NCBI GenBank assembly: GCA_003211115.1
Contig: QCTP01000007.1
Coordinates: 1-57,261, forward strand
Reading direction: 5' to 3'
Origin: Prochlorococcus sp. AG-673-M19
GTDB lineage: Bacteria; Cyanobacteriota; Cyanobacteriia; PCC-6307; Cyanobiaceae
DNA length: 57,261 nt
Shown: positions 18,681 through 29,915 of the stretch, in pieces
Position numbering within the stretch: the stretch's first letter is position 1
Layout of the letters: every line of letters starts with the position of its first letter
Made by a program: the position numbers and the translations under genes
The notes under the pieces: model-generated
Told to the model about the DNA's origin: nothing
What the model saw: only the letters and a program-made list of their open reading frames with translations
The model's database searches: none

Positions 18681-20762
18681 CTAAAGTTTCTTTATTAAAT
18701 CAAATTGAGAGCGATTTGAGTTTGAGTTTTCCCTCTTTTTTTCATAAGTGCCGTCTTTATTCATTATCCAAGAATAATAGTTATCGTGAATATAAGTTTG
18801 CAAAAGATCATATAATTGTGATTTCAATTCTAAGTCTTCTATTGGTGTAACGGCTTCTATTCTTCTGTCTAAATTTCTTCTCATCCAGTCTGCACTGCCA
18901 ATAAAAACTTCCGAATTATTGTTATTATAAAACCAAAAAATTCTAGAATGTTCAAGAAAATGTCCAATAACGCTTATAACGGTAATATTTTCACTTAAAT
19001 TCTTTCTTTGTGGATATAAACAACAAATTCCTCTGACAATTAGTTTAATTTTAACCCCGGTTTGAGAAGCTAAATAAAGTAATTGAATAATTTCCGGGTC
19101 AACTAATGAATTCATTTTTGCAATAATTTCACTTTTTTTCCCTTTTTTAGCATTCTCAATTTCTCTATTGATTAAAAAGATGAATTTCTTACGTAATGAC
19201 GTTGGAGATACTAATAATTTCTTATAGGTTTTTTGTTTCGAGAATCCTGATAAATAATTAAATAATTCAATTAAATCTGAGGAGATATCAGGATCGGTTG
19301 AAAGCAGTCCTAAATCTGTATAAAAACGAGAAGTGCTTGAATTATAATTTCCTGTTCCGATATGAAAATAATTTCTTAATCTTCCTTTTTCTCTCCTAAC
19401 TACTAATGAAATCTTTGTGTGAGTTTTAAAGCCTAGTATTCCATAAACGACATGAATCCCAGCCTGCTCAAGCTGTTTTGCCCATTGGATGTTATTATCT
19501 TCATCAAATCTTGCTTTGAGTTCAACAAGAGTCATTACCTCTTTTCCATTTTCAGCTGCTCTCATCAAAGCCTCAATAATAGGAGAATCTTTTGAAACTC
19601 TATAAAGAGTAATTTTAATAGCCAATACAAGGGGATCGTCAGCAGCTTTATTTATAAATTCCTCTACTGAAGTTTTGAATAAGTCGTATGGATGATGAAG
19701 AAGTATATTCTGTTTTCGTAGAATGCTGAAAATAGAGTTAAAGTTTTTATCTTTAGAGGAATCTAACGATTTCAATAATGGATGAGTGTCACCAATTAAT
19801 AAATTTTCTTTTAAGTCCTCTCTATTAATTTTTGTGAGATAATTTAGATCATCAAGCCCTACTAAGCTTTTGCAAAAGTAAATATACTCTTCTGGTATTG
19901 CAATGCTATCAATAAGTAATTTAAGAATATTTTTTGGAATATTTTTTTCTACCTCTAATCTGACTACATCTCCCCCTAATCTTCTTTTTTGCAAGCTTTG
20001 TTCAACTGCTAGAAGTAAGTCGTCAGCTTCAAGTTCCTTTAATTCTAGATCTGCGTCTCTTGTTACTCTAAAAAAAGAATAATTAAGACAGTTCATTCCA
20101 TTAAATAACGCATTGATATTGTTTCCAATTAAGTCTTCAACGGTAATAAAAAAGTGTTCTTTTTGATCGTTAGTTTCAATAATTTCATTGGGTATGAGTA
20201 TAAATCTGCCAATATTTTTTGTTGGAATTTTTATTCTTACAAACTGATTTTTAGATTCTTCACCATCATTAATGAGGGCTGCTAAGTTAAGACTTAAATT
20301 ACTTATAAAAGGGAATGGGTGAGCAGGATCAACAACTAATGGTGTTAATAAGGGAAAAATTGAAGAAAGGAAATAGTTATTACACCAATTTTTTTGATTC
20401 TCATTAAGTTCCTGATATTTTTTTATAAATATACCTGCATTCCTGAGCTCAACATTTAATTCATCATTAAAATAGTTTTCTTGGAGGGTTGTGAGGTCTT
20501 TTACTTCTTTGTTTATTTTTTTTAGTTGTTCTTTAGGTGTGTTTCCATCGATACTTTTTTTTCTAATTCCTGCTTCAACTTGAGCTTTTAGTGAGGCAAC
20601 TCTAACCATAAAGAATTCATCCAGATTATTGCTAAAAATTGAAAAAAATTTAATTTTATCTAGTATCTTATAGTCTTTCTCCATTCCAGTAAGGAGAACT
20701 CTTTTATTAAAGTCTATCCAACTTAATTCTCTATTAATGTAGTTATTAGCTTCGTATTTCAT
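18681..20762 (-). CDS. ppk: Polyphosphate kinase 1
   Basis: PPK1 reversibly makes inorganic polyphosphate from ATP, a phosphorus store that matters in low-phosphate oceans. The 693-aa product opens with NRELSWIDFNKRVL (residues about 8-21). It carries the catalytic domains with ARFDEDNNIQWAKQLEQAG, then FKTHTKISLVVRRE where the first His is the likely phosphorylated residue, HIGTGNYNSSTSRFY and GSADWMRRNLDRRIEAVTPI. Length and motif order are normal. It precedes the sigma factor gene on the same strand with a 201-bp gap, and follows the MFS gene by 17 bp, so MFS and ppk may share a transcript. Confidence 0.97.
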   Translation of the reverse strand: MKYEANNYINRELSWIDFNKRVLLTGMEKDYKILDKIKFFSIFSNNLDEFFMVRVASLKAQVEAGIRKKSIDGNTPKEQLKKINKEVKDLTTLQENYFNDELNVELRNAGIFIKKYQELNENQKNWCNNYFLSSIFPLLTPLVVDPAHPFPFISNLSLNLAALINDGEESKNQFVRIKIPTKNIGRFILIPNEIIETNDQKEHFFITVEDLIGNNINALFNGMNCLNYSFFRVTRDADLELKELEADDLLLAVEQSLQKRRLGGDVVRLEVEKNIPKNILKLLIDSIAIPEEYIYFCKSLVGLDDLNYLTKINREDLKENLLIGDTHPLLKSLDSSKDKNFNSIFSILRKQNILLHHPYDLFKTSVEEFINKAADDPLVLAIKITLYRVSKDSPIIEALMRAAENGKEVMTLVELKARFDEDNNIQWAKQLEQAGIHVVYGILGFKTHTKISLVVRREKGRLRNYFHIGTGNYNSSTSRFYTDLGLLSTDPDISSDLIELFNYLSGFSKQKTYKKLLVSPTSLRKKFIFLINREIENAKKGKKSEIIAKMNSLVDPEIIQLLYLASQTGVKIKLIVRGICCLYPQRKNLSENITVISVIGHFLEHSRIFWFYNNNNSEVFIGSADWMRRNLDRRIEAVTPIEDLELKSQLYDLLQTYIHDNYYSWIMNKDGTYEKKRENSNSNRSQFDLIKKL

Positions 20763-20779
20763 TAAGGTGATTTGATTTA

Positions 20780-22045
20780 TTAATTATAAGAAATTTTGTT
20801 ATTTTTTCCTTCAGCAATAAGGTATATCATAAAAAGTAAAATAATTGAACCCGCAATAAATGGTGCTTTTGGACCAAAATCATCATATACTTTTCCAGCC
20901 ATTCCGATTCCTAAAACCCCCCCAAGGCTTTGAAGTCCTTGTAAATTACTAAGTATTGAACCTTGGTTATCACCATCTAATTTTTTTGATATTAATGCTC
21001 TTAAGGTAGGTGTAATTAGACCTGCTCCAATTGCTAAAAATGAGACAGCACAATAAATATTTACAGTCGCATTTTCTTTAGGAGTAGTTATTAAAAGGAA
21101 ACATGCTAATAGAATAAATCCTGAACCAATAAGGGTTAGTTTCATTTCTCCAAATTTTTTAACTAGAGGACCAATTAGTCCACCTTGAACGATGATGGCT
21201 ATTATTCCCACAACTACTAGGGTTCCACTTGATGCTTTAGTTGTCCAATTAAGAGATTCTTGAAGAAAAAATATTAAAATGTTTGTTAATCCAGTAAAAG
21301 CTATGAAATAAATAAAAAAGGCTAAAGATAATTTTCTAATTTTATCTTCTTTAAATACTTTAAATAATTGTTTTAATGGGTTTTTCAAAACTTTTTGAGA
21401 TTCATTTAATTCTTTTCGAGGCTTAGTTTCTGGTAAGTAAAAGAATACGAGTATGAAGTTAATAATTGGAATTATTGAGGCTATTAATACAGGAATAATG
21501 AAATTATTATTTGTACTTTTAGCAAAAATTACAACAAAAATATTACCTAGAAAAAAACTTAATCCAAATGCTACTCCAATAAGTCCAAATGTTTTTGCTC
21601 TTTTTTCGGGGCTAGAAATATCGGCAAGTATAGTAGTTGCAGTTGCTGCAGTTCCACCACTAAGACCGTCAATAAGTCTTGCTATAAATAATAAAAAAAG
21701 AGGTATTGAGGCAATAGAAGTTGACCAATTAAATAAAACTGTAAATGACAATATTGATATTCCGATTATTGATCCAGTTATGCAAAAAAGAGTTACAGGT
21801 CGTCTTCCATATCTATCACTCATCAGACCAATAAAAGGTGAGGCAGTAAATTGTGATAATTGGTAAGTACAAGAGAGTAAACCATATGTACTAGCTTTTG
21901 CGTCGAAAAGTAAAACAAAAGAAGGTAATATAGGTAAAAGGATACTTTCGCTTAATCGATCATTTAACAGGGTGACAAAAGCACTGAATAAAGTAAATTT
22001 TCTACTTGGTTTAAATAAACTTTTTTTCACGATATTTATTTTCAA
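20780..22045 (-). CDS. Major facilitator superfamily transporter
   Basis: The 421-aa protein shows twelve hydrophobic segments in two halves, with the MFS motif A as GLMSDRYGRRPVTLF after the second helix (residues about 74-88). Helix 4/5 signatures are LIDGLSGG and ATTILADISSPEKRAKTFG. A central hydrophilic loop contains PRKELNES. The pattern resembles bacterial drug/H+ antiporters of the Bcr/Tet type, but the substrate cannot be read. It stops 17 bp before ppk and is divergent from cobA with only 30 bp between start codons. Confidence 0.88.
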   Translation of the reverse strand: MKINIVKKSLFKPSRKFTLFSAFVTLLNDRLSESILLPILPSFVLLFDAKASTYGLLSCTYQLSQFTASPFIGLMSDRYGRRPVTLFCITGSIIGISILSFTVLFNWSTSIASIPLFLLFIARLIDGLSGGTAATATTILADISSPEKRAKTFGLIGVAFGLSFFLGNIFVVIFAKSTNNNFIIPVLIASIIPIINFILVFFYLPETKPRKELNESQKVLKNPLKQLFKVFKEDKIRKLSLAFFIYFIAFTGLTNILIFFLQESLNWTTKASSGTLVVVGIIAIIVQGGLIGPLVKKFGEMKLTLIGSGFILLACFLLITTPKENATVNIYCAVSFLAIGAGLITPTLRALISKKLDGDNQGSILSNLQGLQSLGGVLGIGMAGKVYDDFGPKAPFIAGSIILLFMIYLIAEGKNNKISYN

Positions 22046-22075
22046 AGCTAATTTCTTTTACTACCATACTTGTTA

Positions 22076-22861
22076 ATGGAGAATAATGTGCCAGGTATAG
22101 TTTATTTAGTGGGTGCAGGTCCTGGTGACCCTGAGCTGCTAACTTTAAAAGCTTTAAGACTTATTAAAAGTTGTGATGCTTTAGTACATGATGCTTTAAT
22201 TTCTGAAGAAATTATAAAAGAAACTAACAAAAATACTGAGATATTTAATGTAGGGAAACGGGCGGGTAAATGTTCAGTTCCTCAGTCTGATACAAATTTA
22301 CTTATTTTAAAATTAGCAAAACAGGGAAAGAATGTTGTAAGGCTCAAAGGTGGAGATCCTTTTATTTTTTCAAGAGGTGGAGAAGAAGTTTCTTTCTTAG
22401 AAAAAAATGAGATTTCAATTGAAATTGTTCCTGGAATTACTTCTGGAATAGCTGCTCCAACATATTTTGGGATTCCATTAACTCATCGAGAAGCAGGTAG
22501 CTCTATAACTTTCGTTACTGGCCATGAAGATATTAATAAGGATAAAAAGAGTGTAAATTGGAGATCTTTAGCTAAATCTTCTGATGGTTTAGTAATCTAT
22601 ATGGGAATAAGAAATATTGAATTTATTGTTACAGAATTAATGTTAGGTGGTTTAGATAAGAATACTAAATGTGCTGTTATTCAAGAGGCAACTTTGAATA
22701 ATCAAAAATGTTTAATTTCAAAATTAAAGAATCTTTCAGAGACAATTAGGAAACAAGGTTTCACTTCTCCCTCAATTATAGTTATTGGAAGTATTATTGA
22801 TTTTAAAGTTAATAACTATATCACTAACCTATCTAATGCTTATTTACTAAATAAAAAGTAA
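22076..22861 (+). CDS. cobA: Uroporphyrinogen-III C-methyltransferase
   Basis: CobA methylates uroporphyrinogen III at C2 and C7 with SAM to give precorrin-2, the branch to siroheme and cobalamin. The 261-aa product begins MENNVPGIVYLVGAGPGDPELLTLKA, whose GAGPGDP is the SAM-binding loop. It has LKGGDPFIFSRGGEE near residue 85, VPGITSGIAAPTYFGIPLTHR and FVTGHE. I choose the ATG at 22076 over a TTG two codons upstream. There is no fused dehydrogenase/ferrochelatase (CysG) or HemD domain. It is divergent from the MFS gene with a very short spacer, and convergent with pabC with 2 bp between stops. Confidence 0.95.
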   Translation: MENNVPGIVYLVGAGPGDPELLTLKALRLIKSCDALVHDALISEEIIKETNKNTEIFNVGKRAGKCSVPQSDTNLLILKLAKQGKNVVRLKGGDPFIFSRGGEEVSFLEKNEISIEIVPGITSGIAAPTYFGIPLTHREAGSSITFVTGHEDINKDKKSVNWRSLAKSSDGLVIYMGIRNIEFIVTELMLGGLDKNTKCAVIQEATLNNQKCLISKLKNLSETIRKQGFTSPSIIVIGSIIDFKVNNYITNLSNAYLLNKK

Positions 22862-22863
22862 TG

Positions 22864-23691
22864 TTAATTATATAATATTTCCCATAAATACATTGGATCA
22901 AAAATTGGTATAAATTGTATATCATTCACTTTATTAATCTGTCTACAAGATAAACTATTAATTGCAACTAAAATATCACTATCATAAAATTTAGGTAAAA
23001 TTAATTCTTCTTTTATCATTTTTAATTTGATACCTTTTTTTACCATAATTCCTTGAAGGCATCCACTTTCTTTTCTTGGTGTTATCCATATATTGTCTCT
23101 TTTAAGTAATATATTAAAAGTACTGCCACAACATAGTTCATTATTTGTATTTAGCATTAAACAATCATCAAATGATTTTTTATTAGCTTCTATTAATGCT
23201 TGGATTGATTGATTATATGAAAAAGTTTTACATTGATTAATTAAACTATATTGATTTCTTTTTTCGGTTTGACTAATAAAAGTAGTTATTGGGGAAAAAT
23301 TAGGTTTTATAAGATAGAATTCAATCCATAAGTTGTTTATATAATTATCTTGAAGATGCCCATTAATTCTGATTGATCTACCTTTGTTCAAACCTCTGCT
23401 GTAATTAATCCTAATTGATCCTAATTGATCCTTTTTAAGACATAATTTTTGTATACCTAAATTTATAATTTCTTTCAAATATGATTTATTAATATTGAAA
23501 TCTATGCTTAAAACTTTACTACTATTTTCAAGTCTCTGAATATGTTCGTCTATCAAAATTGCATTATTATTTTTTATTAAAATAGTTTCGAATATTCCAT
23601 CGCCAAACTTAAGACCTCTATCGCTTGCTGAGATCTGAATATTATCAATATCTAGCCATTTATCTTTATGCCATCCTATTTGAAGTGTCAT
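22864..23691 (-). CDS. pabC: Class IV aminotransferase, probable aminodeoxychorismate lyase
   Basis: PabC converts 4-amino-4-deoxychorismate to p-aminobenzoate and pyruvate for folate synthesis. The 275-aa PLP enzyme has the class IV signature: SDRGLKFGDGIFETI (residues about 23-37), QCKTFSYNQSIQALIEA where the Lys is the PLP-binding residue, FDDCLMLN, CCGSTFNILL and a late GCLQGIMV. The neighbour PabB, overlapping by the 4-bp ATGA junction, supports this role over branched-chain or D-amino-acid transamination. A ten-base tandem repeat lies inside the gene near 23401-23430 and keeps the frame open. Confidence 0.85.
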   Translation of the reverse strand: MTLQIGWHKDKWLDIDNIQISASDRGLKFGDGIFETILIKNNNAILIDEHIQRLENSSKVLSIDFNINKSYLKEIINLGIQKLCLKKDQLGSIRINYSRGLNKGRSIRINGHLQDNYINNLWIEFYLIKPNFSPITTFISQTEKRNQYSLINQCKTFSYNQSIQALIEANKKSFDDCLMLNTNNELCCGSTFNILLKRDNIWITPRKESGCLQGIMVKKGIKLKMIKEELILPKFYDSDILVAINSLSCRQINKVNDIQFIPIFDPMYLWEILYN

Positions 23692-25007
23692 TTTAATGAA
23701 TCAATTAAAGGTAAAAGTTTCCATTTTAGTTCTTCTGTTTCATCATGAGGGTCAGAATCACTAACAATTCCGCAACCAGCGGAGATATTGATTTTTTTGT
23801 TATTAACAACAAATGATCTTATAAGTATATTGCTATCAAATTCTCCATTCCAGTCAATTTTGAGAAAGGATCCACAGTAAGGCCCTCTTCCGTATTTTTC
23901 TATTTCATTTAGTCTCTGACAGGATCTTAATTTTGGAGCGCCAGTTATAGAGCCTCCAGGCCAACATGCAGTAAGTAAGTCAACCCAATTTTTGTCTTTT
24001 TTTAATTTTCCTCTAATCACAGATGTAAGATGATGCACCTTTAAAAAACTTTCGAGTTTTAATATCTCAGGTACTGCGATAGTTCCTATTTCGCAGACCT
24101 TACTTAAATCATTTCTTAAGAGGTCCACAATCATAATATTTTCAGCTCTATCTTTTTCATTAGTTATTAGATCTATGGCATTTAATGCATCCTGATTTAT
24201 ATCTTTATGTCTCGATCTTGTACCTTTGATTGGTCTAGATTCTATATATCCCTCTTTGTCTATTTTTAAGAACCTTTCTGGAGAAGTTGATAATACTGCT
24301 TCATTGATACCGTTTGAATTATTTATTATTATTCCTCCAAACGGGGCCTGTAATTTGCTTCTTATCTTTGAATATATACTTAAAGAGCTATAAGATTCTA
24401 AAGCTTCAACTTCACATTGCGTTGTTAGATTTGCTTGAAAAATATCTCCTATTGATATTAAATCTTTAACTTTTAAAATATTTTGTTGAAATTGATTACT
24501 GATTTCTTCTAAATCAATTTTTGAAAAATTAAATTTTAAATTACTTCTTATAGAACTTTTTTCTTTTTTAGCATCAATATTAACAATGATATTTTCATAT
24601 TCAATTAATTCGGTGGAATTAGTTCCTTCGAGAATAATTTCATTTGAAATTAAATTAAATTTGATAATTGGATCATAAGATGCGATCCATAAAGTCGAAA
24701 TTTCATTATCTTTCCAAGGATTTTTTGGCTCAATATAAGCACCAGCTTCATAGCTTAACCATCCAATCCAAAATCCTTTATTAATTTTTTTTAATTTAAA
24801 AAATGGGTTATTCTCAATATCTAAATTATTTATATCTCTTGAGCAAATAATTTCTTTTGGCTTAATTCCTAAAATAGAACATTGTCCATTATTTTTCCCA
24901 TCGCTATCTAACCAAGACAATCCATGATCGCCAAACTTTAATGCAAAATGATTCGCTATCAATTCTGGGTCAATCCACTTAGATAACTTTTTTTTCTTAA
25001 TTTCCAT
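23688..25007 (-). CDS. pabB: Aminodeoxychorismate synthase component I (PabB)
   Basis: A chorismate-binding enzyme of the TrpE/PabB/isochorismate synthase fold. From the ATG at 25007 it is 439 aa; an upstream in-frame start at 25070 would overlap queC by 74 bp and adds a Lys-rich stretch, so I prefer the internal one, leaving an 11-bp overlap. Motifs are IFQANLTTQ, STSPERFL, PIKGTRSRH, AENIMIVDLLRNDL, VHHLTSVIRG, PGGSITGAPK and YCGSFL. PIKGT, with Lys before the GTR motif, fits PabB-type enzymes, whose catalytic Lys sits there. It needs a glutaminase partner (PabA/TrpG), which is not in this window. It is coupled to pabC. Confidence 0.88.
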   Translation of the reverse strand: MEIKKKKLSKWIDPELIANHFALKFGDHGLSWLDSDGKNNGQCSILGIKPKEIICSRDINNLDIENNPFFKLKKINKGFWIGWLSYEAGAYIEPKNPWKDNEISTLWIASYDPIIKFNLISNEIILEGTNSTELIEYENIIVNIDAKKEKSSIRSNLKFNFSKIDLEEISNQFQQNILKVKDLISIGDIFQANLTTQCEVEALESYSSLSIYSKIRSKLQAPFGGIIINNSNGINEAVLSTSPERFLKIDKEGYIESRPIKGTRSRHKDINQDALNAIDLITNEKDRAENIMIVDLLRNDLSKVCEIGTIAVPEILKLESFLKVHHLTSVIRGKLKKDKNWVDLLTACWPGGSITGAPKLRSCQRLNEIEKYGRGPYCGSFLKIDWNGEFDSNILIRSFVVNNKKINISAGCGIVSDSDPHDETEELKWKLLPLIDSLK

Positions 25008-25671
25008 TTTTTTTAATTTGCCATTTTTTGTAGGCTGTTTTTCTAATTCTGCAGCTATCACATTTGCCACAAGGTCTTAAATTACCTGAATAACAACTCC
25101 ATGTCTTTTCTAAAGGTACATTATTATCAAAAGCTAATTGAATAATATCTTCTTTATTTAAATCTATTAAAGGTGTCCAAAGTTTAATTGGATTATCTTC
25201 CCTTCCACGTTTGTTAGCAAGATTAGCTAATTCTTGAAACTTTTTAATGTAATCAGGCCGGCAATCAGGATATCCAGAATAATCTAATGCATTAACACCT
25301 AAGCCTATAAAATCAGCATTTATTGCTTCAGCATAACTTAAAGCGACAGAAATAAATATTGTATTTCTTCCTGGGACATAGGTGTTAGGAATTGTATTTA
25401 ACTGAATGCCATCAATAGGTAAATCTTTTTTTAAATCTGTTAGAGATGAACCGCCCCACAAAGATAAATCAAGTTTTACTATTTTGAATTCTTCTATTTC
25501 AAAGTGTTTAGCTATTGTTAATGCGGAATTCAATTCTTTTTTATGTCTTTGTCCGTAGTCAAATGACAAGCCAAATATTTTAGCTTTGGATGATTTTGCT
25601 AAGCCTATAACAGTTGAAGAATCTAATCCGCCAGATAACAAAATTACTGTAGATTTGTTTTTTAAATTCAT
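24997..25671 (-). CDS. queC: 7-cyano-7-deazaguanine synthase (QueC)
   Basis: QueC converts 7-carboxy-7-deazaguanine to preQ0 with ATP and ammonia, a step toward queuosine in tRNA wobble position 34. The 224-aa product has the PP-loop LLSGGLDSSTV at residues about 11-21. Near the C-terminus four cysteines (about 193, 201, 204 and 207, in CYSGNLRPCGKCDSC) bind zinc. YVPGRNTIFISVAL and GLGVNALDYSGYPDCRPDY are also typical. It sits 5 bp after queE and overlaps pabB by 11 bp, so queE, queC, pabB and pabC probably form one transcript. Confidence 0.95.
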   Translation of the reverse strand: MNLKNKSTVILLSGGLDSSTVIGLAKSSKAKIFGLSFDYGQRHKKELNSALTIAKHFEIEEFKIVKLDLSLWGGSSLTDLKKDLPIDGIQLNTIPNTYVPGRNTIFISVALSYAEAINADFIGLGVNALDYSGYPDCRPDYIKKFQELANLANKRGREDNPIKLWTPLIDLNKEDIIQLAFDNNVPLEKTWSCYSGNLRPCGKCDSCRIRKTAYKKWQIKKNGN

Positions 25672-25676
25672 TAAAA

Positions 25677-26348
25677 TTATTTAATCCTTAAGTACTTATG
25701 TGTTTGAAGACTCAAATTCCATTCAGGATTATTTTTAACAAAATCAATTGTAAGGGAAAACCCATTATTGTTTTTCCATGCAGGTTGTAAATAATATTTT
25801 TTATCTAATTTAGTACGTTCTATTTTTGGTGATAAATTCTGATATTTATTTAAAATTTCTTGCTTCATTTCAATTGCAAAATCAATATCTTGTTGATTGT
25901 TGATGATTATTTTTAATTCATTACAATTTTCCAAAAAATAAGTTTGGGGTGGGATGTGTCTTTTAGGAGACAAAGTAATCCAATCATAATCACCTGATAT
26001 TTTGTTTACACCACTTGTCTCAATATGAATGTTAATTGGGTTTTGTTTTTCTCTCGAAGTCTCTTTTTTTATAGCTTTGCATAAATTATCCAAGTTATGT
26101 TGTAAAGGCTCACCACCAGTGATAACTAAAAAAGAAGCACCTTTTACTCGAGCTCTTTTTATTTCATCTATGATTTTATCTATTGATATTAAAGGATATT
26201 TTTCTTTATCCCACGAATGCTTAGTATCGCACCATGAACATCCAACATTACAACCAGCTAGTCTTAAAAAAAAAGCACTTTTGCCAGTATGAAACCCTTC
26301 ACCTTGTAATGAATGAAATTTTTCAACTAATGGTAAGAAATTTGTCAT
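25677..26348 (-). CDS. queE: 7-carboxy-7-deazaguanine synthase (QueE), radical SAM
   Basis: QueE rearranges 6-carboxy-tetrahydropterin to 7-carboxy-7-deazaguanine with a radical SAM mechanism. From the ATG at 26348 the protein is 223 aa. FHSLQGEGFHTGKSAFFLRL is followed by the Cx3Cx2C cluster motif (Cys at about 33, 37 and 40: CNVGCSWC), then DTKHSWD and VITGGEPLQH. A TTG five codons upstream is less likely as a start. It is the first of the que/pab block and lies 27 bp after pyrG from this start. Pathway partner QueC follows directly; QueD and GTP cyclohydrolase are not in the window. Confidence 0.94.
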   Translation of the reverse strand: MTNFLPLVEKFHSLQGEGFHTGKSAFFLRLAGCNVGCSWCDTKHSWDKEKYPLISIDKIIDEIKRARVKGASFLVITGGEPLQHNLDNLCKAIKKETSREKQNPINIHIETSGVNKISGDYDWITLSPKRHIPPQTYFLENCNELKIIINNQQDIDFAIEMKQEILNKYQNLSPKIERTKLDKKYYLQPAWKNNNGFSLTIDFVKNNPEWNLSLQTHKYLRIK

Positions 26349-26375
26349 TATGCCATTCAACAAAAATAATTAATA

Positions 26376-27995
<1,620 letters not shown>

Positions 27996-28060
27996 TTAAT
28001 TAAGCACAACCTCCTTATATTTTATTTAAACAAAAAATTTATTGATCATCCATAAATACT

Positions 28061-29857
28061 TTATTCATCAATTGTTATTTCAATATCTAATTCTTTTAAT
28101 TGTGAATTGGAGACATTTGAAGGTGCATTTGATAAAAGGCATTTCGCTTGTTGATTTTTTGGAAAAGCGATTGTTTCTCTAATTGAATCTACTCCCAAAA
28201 TCAACATTGTTATACGATCTAGCCCAAATGCTATGCCTCCATGTGGTGGAGCGCCCATTTCGAGCGCCTCAATTAAAAAACCAAATTTTTCATCAATTTG
28301 ATTATCTGTTAATCCAACAGTTCGTAGAACTTCTCTTTGCATTTCTGCTTGATGGATACGAAGAGAACCACCACCTAATTCCAATCCGTTCAGTACTATG
28401 TCATAAGCATTTGCTATGGAATGTTCTATTTTTCCTTTTAATTCTTTTGAATTTTCAAACTTAATGTTTTTTGGAGAACAAAAAGGATGATGTAATGCCT
28501 CATATCTCTTCTCTTCTTCATTTCGCTCAAACATTGGAAAATCTGTTATCCATAAAAAGTTCCATTTATTTTTATCTATTAGCTTTAAATCTTTTGCAAT
28601 ATATTGCCTAACTCTATCTAATGATTGATTTACGACTTGTGTATTTCCTGCTCCTAAAAGAATTAAGTCCCCATCTTCTGCTTCTGTAACTTTTAAAATA
28701 AGAGAAATATGATTTTGATTTAAATTATTTTTTATTGCACCAATAGTTTCAAGCTCATTACCCTTTACTCTGATAAACGCTAATCCACCAGCCCCAGCAT
28801 CTTGCGCCACTTTAAAAATATCGCCACCAGGTTTAATTCGCACGTTGCTAATACTTTCATTACCCCCCTTAATAGTTATGGATTTTATAGATCCTCCAGA
28901 TTGAATGGCTTTAGTAAAAATATTAAATCCAATATTGCCTAAAACTTTTCCTAGATCTTTTAACAACATTCCATATCTTGTATCTGGTCTATCTGTCCCA
29001 TAATTTTCCATTGCTGAATGCCAGGTCATTCTAGGAAAAGAATCAATTAATTTAATATTTAAAATATCCTGCCATATTTTTTTTATTAGCTTTTCATTAA
29101 AAGATATAATTTCTTCTTCACTAACAAAACTCATTTCTATATCTAACTGAGTAAATTCTGGCTGTCTATCTGCTCTCAGGTCTTCATCACGGAAACATTT
29201 TGCAATTTGATAGTACTTATCTAAGCCTCCTACCATTAATAGTTGTTTAAAAAGTTGTGGTGATTGGGGAAGGGCAAAAAATTCTCCGTTTGATAAACGT
29301 GCAGGAACAAGAAAATCTCTTGCCCCTTCAGGAGTTGATTTTGTAAGTAATGGTGTCTCTACTTCTGTAAACCCAAAATCATCAAGATATTTTCTAATTA
29401 CTTGGATGATCTTATGCCTTGTTTTTAAATTTTCTAATAATTTTCCTCTCCTTAAATCTAGATATCTATACTTTAATCTAAGCTCTTCTTTAGTATTTTC
29501 ATAGTCATGTATAGAAACAGGAAAAGGTAAATTATTTTTAATTTGGTTAAGAATTTGTAAATCTTTAACTTTAAGCTCTATTTCTCCAGTGCTTAAATTT
29601 TTATTTATTGAATCTTTAGGTCTTTCATTAATAATTCCACTTACCATTATTACAGTCTCGTTTCTAAGAGTCTCTGCTTGTTTAAATAGATTTGCCCCAT
29701 CATTAGGGTTAATGGTTATTTGTAAAAATCCACTATGATCTCTCAAATCTATAAAAATCACTCCACCATGATCTCTTCTACGATCAACCCATCCACATAA
29801 ATTAACTAATTGTCCAATATCTGAATTATTTAATTGATCGCAAATTTTGTTTCTCAT
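28061..29857 (-). CDS. aspS: Aspartyl-tRNA synthetase
   Basis: A class II synthetase of bacterial type with 598 aa. The N-terminal OB-fold anticodon domain contains [26 protein letters not shown] (residues about 18-43). The core has [20 protein letters not shown] and motif 2 as [21 protein letters not shown]. The GAD insertion lies in the middle and motif 3 contains [11 protein letters not shown] near the C-terminus. The long form with the GAD insert is typical of bacteria. Whether it is discriminating or acts also on tRNA-Asn cannot be told from sequence alone. It is followed by pyrG, 75 bp downstream, and preceded by gcvT, 58 bp upstream, on the same strand. Confidence 0.98.
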   Translation of the reverse strand: MRNKICDQLNNSDIGQLVNLCGWVDRRRDHGGVIFIDLRDHSGFLQITINPNDGANLFKQAETLRNETVIMVSGIINERPKDSINKNLSTGEIELKVKDLQILNQIKNNLPFPVSIHDYENTKEELRLKYRYLDLRRGKLLENLKTRHKIIQVIRKYLDDFGFTEVETPLLTKSTPEGARDFLVPARLSNGEFFALPQSPQLFKQLLMVGGLDKYYQIAKCFRDEDLRADRQPEFTQLDIEMSFVSEEEIISFNEKLIKKIWQDILNIKLIDSFPRMTWHSAMENYGTDRPDTRYGMLLKDLGKVLGNIGFNIFTKAIQSGGSIKSITIKGGNESISNVRIKPGGDIFKVAQDAGAGGLAFIRVKGNELETIGAIKNNLNQNHISLILKVTEAEDGDLILLGAGNTQVVNQSLDRVRQYIAKDLKLIDKNKWNFLWITDFPMFERNEEEKRYEALHHPFCSPKNIKFENSKELKGKIEHSIANAYDIVLNGLELGGGSLRIHQAEMQREVLRTVGLTDNQIDEKFGFLIEALEMGAPPHGGIAFGLDRITMLILGVDSIRETIAFPKNQQAKCLLSNAPSNVSNSQLKELDIEITIDE

Positions 29858-29915
29858 CTAGAAATGATTTATTTATCAATAATAGATAATCATAATTCTT
29901 CAAGGGTAAGTTTAG

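Noticed and set aside
21453-21866. A 137-aa frame antisense to the MFS gene
   Set aside because: The opposite frame encodes clear MFS motifs; the antisense frame is a by-product of hydrophobic codon usage.
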